Positions 61,354-64,000 of a stretch of DNA of 64,000 nt are shown here, piece after piece. The stretch comes from Betaproteobacteria bacterium (GTDB lineage: Bacteria; Pseudomonadota; Gammaproteobacteria; Burkholderiales; Burkholderiaceae_C): contig JADIZZ010000001.1 in the NCBI GenBank assembly GCA_016704535.1, positions 248,001-312,000 on the forward strand, written 5' to 3'. The notes beneath the pieces were generated by a model. The model saw nothing but the letters and a program-made list of their open reading frames with translations. It was not told the origin of the DNA and did no database searches. Positions within the stretch are counted from its first letter, which is position 1; the number at the start of each line of letters is the position of its first letter. A program made the translations under genes and the position numbers.

Positions 61354-64000
61354 ATGAACCAACGCTACCCGCGCGCATCGCACGCGTTGCTGGCTGCCCT
61401 GTGGATCGGCCTTGCGAGCCTGTCCGGCTGCCGCAACGGCGTGGGTGGAAACGATGCCGAGCTGCTGGCGTCGGCGCGCGGCTATCTCGAGAAGCGGGAG
61501 TTCCCCGCGGCCGTGATTCAGTTGAAGAGTGCGCTTCAGAAGAGCCCGGACAGTCGCGAAGTGCGCCTGCTGCTGGGCGGAGCCCTGCTCGAGAGCGGTG
61601 ACCCGGCTGCGGCGGCCATCGAATTGCGCAAGGCCCTCGAACTGGGGGCCAGCGACGCAGAGGTCAAGCCGAGCCTGGCCAGGGCGATGCTCGCGCAAGG
61701 CCAATGGCGCCAGGTGGCGGATCAGTTCGCGACCCTGCAGTTGGAAAGCCCTGCGGCCTATGCCGATCTGCAGACCTCCGTGGCCACGGCTCTGGCCGCG
61801 CTGGGCCAGAAGGACCGCGCAGCCGCGTTCGCGCAGTCCGCCCTGCAATCGAAACCGGATTTCGTCCCCGCGCTGATGCTTCAGGCGCGCATGAAGGCGG
61901 CCGAGACCGACATCACCGGCGCACTGGGCCTCATCGACCAGATTCTGACCCTCGACAGCACCCACCTCGGCGCGTTGCTGCTCAGGGGCAACGTGCAACG
62001 CTACGCGCAGCGTGACGCGAAAGCCGCGATGGCCACCTTCGAGCTCGCCTTGCAGGCGCATCCGAAGGACGTGGCGGCACACCTGTCGGTCATCAACCTG
62101 ACCCTCGAGTCTGGCGATGTGGCGGATGCCCGCAAGCGACTCGAACTGCTCAAGGCGGCTCACCCGAAACACCCCGAGACCGTCTTCCTCGAAGCCCGGT
62201 TCGCGTTCGCAGACAAGGACTTCGAGCGCACCCGCACGCTCACCGACCAGTTGCTGCAAGCCCTGCCCGATGATCCTCGCGTGTTGCAGCTTGCCGGCAT
62301 CAACGCGTTGCGTCTGAAGTCCTTGAACGTGGCCGAGGCGCATCTCCTGAAAGTCGTCAAGGCGCAGCCGCAGAACCCTGTCGCACGGCAGTTGCTGGCG
62401 GGCGTCTACAACCGCACCGGCGAGCACGGCAAGGCACTGTCCGTGCTCAAGCCACTCATCGATGCGCCGAATGCCGACAGCGCCAGCCTGACGCTCGCCG
62501 GTGAGGCCTACCTTCAGGCCGGCGACTCGGCCGCCGCCGAGTCGGCCTTCACCCGCGCCGCACGCGGCAACCCGAGAGCGACCACGGCCCGCTCCGCGCT
62601 GGCACTTGCGCAGCTTGCGCGCGGCAATACCAGCGAAGGGTTCGCCGAACTGGAGGCTGCGGCCGCCACCGATACGGGAATCCGCAGCAGCCTGGCCTTG
62701 ATCGCCGCGCGCGTTCGTGCGAACGAGCTGCCAGCGGCGCTCAAGGCGATAGACGCGCTCGAGAAGAAGCAGCCGGACCGCCCCATCGCGTCGTCGCTGC
62801 GCGGTTCCACGCTGCTGAAGATGGGCAAGCCCGACGAAGCGACGGCCAGCTTCGAGAAAGCGCTGAAGATCGACCCCCGCTACTTCCCGGCCACTGCCGG
62901 GCTGGCCGGCATCGAATTGGCGGCCGGCCGGCCCGAGGCGGCCAAGAAGCGGTTCGACGACTTGTTGAGCCTGGATCCGCGCAATACGTCGGCGCTGCTC
63001 GCGCTGGCCGAGCTGAAGGCTCGCATGGGGGGCAAGAAGGACGAGGTTACTGCGGCCATCAAGGCGGCCATCCAGGCCAACCCCGCGGAGGCGAGGCCCC
63101 GTCTCCTGCTCGTGAACTACCTGCTGCAGCAGCGCGACTCTGCCGGCGCGCTGTTGGCGGCCCAGGAGGCCGGCAGCGCCCTGCCCAACAACTTCGATGT
63201 GCTGGACGCGATCGGCACGGCGCAGCTGGCTGCCGGGCAGGCCCAGCAGGCCGTCGCCACCTTCGGGAAGCTCGCCGGACTGCGCCCCGACCGGCCCGAG
63301 CCCGAGTTGCGTCAGGCCGAGGCCCACCTGGCCAACAACGACCCGGACGCGGCCAAGCGCAGCCTGCGCAAGGCCTTGGAGATCAGGCCGGGGCTGCTTC
63401 CTGCGCAACGCGCACTGGCCCAGATTGCGGTGAAGCAGAACGATGTCGACGAAGCGCTGCGCATCGCGCGATCGGTACAGAAGGCGCAGCCAAAGCTGGT
63501 CGTCGGTTACGTGCTGGAAGCCGACATCGAGCTGGCGCGCAACCGAGCTGAGTCCGCGTTGCCGCTGCTTCGCAAGGCAATGGACCTGAAGGGCACCGGC
63601 GAGATCGCCGTACGTCTGCACACCGCCCTGGAGCTTGCCAAGCGCGGTGCCGATGCCGACCGTCACGCGGCTGCTTGGTTGAAGGCGCACCCGACGGACG
63701 CGGCCTTCCGCTTCTACCTCGGCGACAGGGCCCTGGCCCGCCAGGACTATGCCCAGGCGGAGGTGCAGTACCAGAAGGTTCTTGAAATCCAGCCGAAGAA
63801 CGCACTCGCGATGAATAACGTCGCCTGGATCATGGGCCAGGCCAAGCGTCCTGGCGCCCTGGCACTGGCGCAGAAGGCCAACGAGATCCTGCCTGACCAG
63901 CCTGCGCTGATGGACACGCTTGCGTACCTGCTGGCGCTCGAGAACCAGTCGCAGCCTGCCATCGACCTGCAGAAGCGGGCGATGGCCGCTGCGCCGCAGA
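61354..64000 (+). CDS. prsT: PEP-CTERM system TPR-repeat lipoprotein PrsT (partial, runs off the window)
   Basis: At least 882 residues visible without a stop. A lipoprotein signal (LLAALWIGLASLSGC, C26) is followed by tandem TPR repeats along the whole length, for example YLEKREFPAAVIQLKSALQK and YAQAEVQYQKVLEIQPKNAL. PrsT proteins are long TPR lipoproteins encoded after prsK-prsR in exosortase loci and are thought to assist exopolysaccharide export or protein sorting. ATG 61354 follows GGAGATACAAG. Confidence 0.92.
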   Translation, partial: MNQRYPRASHALLAALWIGLASLSGCRNGVGGNDAELLASARGYLEKREFPAAVIQLKSALQKSPDSREVRLLLGGALLESGDPAAAAIELRKALELGASDAEVKPSLARAMLAQGQWRQVADQFATLQLESPAAYADLQTSVATALAALGQKDRAAAFAQSALQSKPDFVPALMLQARMKAAETDITGALGLIDQILTLDSTHLGALLLRGNVQRYAQRDAKAAMATFELALQAHPKDVAAHLSVINLTLESGDVADARKRLELLKAAHPKHPETVFLEARFAFADKDFERTRTLTDQLLQALPDDPRVLQLAGINALRLKSLNVAEAHLLKVVKAQPQNPVARQLLAGVYNRTGEHGKALSVLKPLIDAPNADSASLTLAGEAYLQAGDSAAAESAFTRAARGNPRATTARSALALAQLARGNTSEGFAELEAAAATDTGIRSSLALIAARVRANELPAALKAIDALEKKQPDRPIASSLRGSTLLKMGKPDEATASFEKALKIDPRYFPATAGLAGIELAAGRPEAAKKRFDDLLSLDPRNTSALLALAELKARMGGKKDEVTAAIKAAIQANPAEARPRLLLVNYLLQQRDSAGALLAAQEAGSALPNNFDVLDAIGTAQLAAGQAQQAVATFGKLAGLRPDRPEPELRQAEAHLANNDPDAAKRSLRKALEIRPGLLPAQRALAQIAVKQNDVDEALRIARSVQKAQPKLVVGYVLEADIELARNRAESALPLLRKAMDLKGTGEIAVRLHTALELAKRGADADRHAAAWLKAHPTDAAFRFYLGDRALARQDYAQAEVQYQKVLEIQPKNALAMNNVAWIMGQAKRPGALALAQKANEILPDQPALMDTLAYLLALENQSQPAIDLQKRAMAAAPQ

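Overview
The window is GC-rich and densely coded. The gene content (PEP-CTERM/EpsB exopolysaccharide genes, UbiC-like protein, NikR, Rhs toxin, two-subunit 2-oxoacid:ferredoxin oxidoreductases) points to a betaproteobacterium of the order Burkholderiales, probably the Rubrivivax/Leptothrix/Ideonella/Roseateles group. That placement is inference from gene style; no rRNA or tRNA gene is present.

Region 1 (1-24142) is a beta-glucan utilisation locus. It opens with the last codons of a LacI-type regulator. A run of + strand genes follows: an ABC importer (binding protein, two permeases, ATPase), a GH1 beta-glucosidase, a GH16 and two GH17 glucanases without signal peptides, a small membrane protein, and a GPH-type symporter fused in frame to a further GH17 domain. 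A block of unrelated small genes (12379-14193) comes next. Then a minus-strand operon encodes an outer-membrane porin, a GH17 lipoprotein and a GH30 enzyme. Facing it are a secreted GH81 endo-1,3-beta-glucanase and an 877-residue modular lipoprotein that probably binds glycan. Four identical copies of a 14-bp palindrome, TGAAAGCGCTTTCA, stand before the four transcription units, so one LacI-family regulator probably controls everything. The logic appears to be: GH81, GH17 and the lipoprotein cut and hold laminarin-like glucan outside; the porin passes oligosaccharides; the ABC importer and the symporter take them across the inner membrane; cytoplasmic GH16, GH17, GH30 and GH1 finish the job.

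Region 2 (24194-31362) holds housekeeping and orphan genes: an MFS transporter, NikR, fumarylacetoacetase, a SPOR-like protein, an acyltransferase, a PPi-type phosphofructokinase, a UbiC-like protein and a LysE exporter.

Region 3 (31456-44382, minus strand) is a redox operon: NfnA/NfnB-type subunits, two complete but divergent 2-oxoacid:ferredoxin oxidoreductase alpha/beta pairs, a multi-cluster iron-sulphur flavoprotein, a 732-residue protein of unknown function ending in a single-cluster ferredoxin-like domain, and a CBS-pair protein.

Region 4 (44560-53263) has an alpha/beta hydrolase, a probable pseudokinase and an Rhs polymorphic-toxin locus (1536-residue Rhs protein with a REase-type toxin tip, a likely immunity gene, a REP-associated transposase and a truncated second immunity gene).

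Region 5 (53499-64000) has the RNA helicase RhlE, a UDP-glucuronate 4-epimerase, and the start of an exopolysaccharide/PEP-CTERM cluster: an EpsB-type glycosylphosphotransferase, histidine kinase PrsK, sigma54-dependent regulator PrsR and TPR lipoprotein PrsT, which runs off the window.
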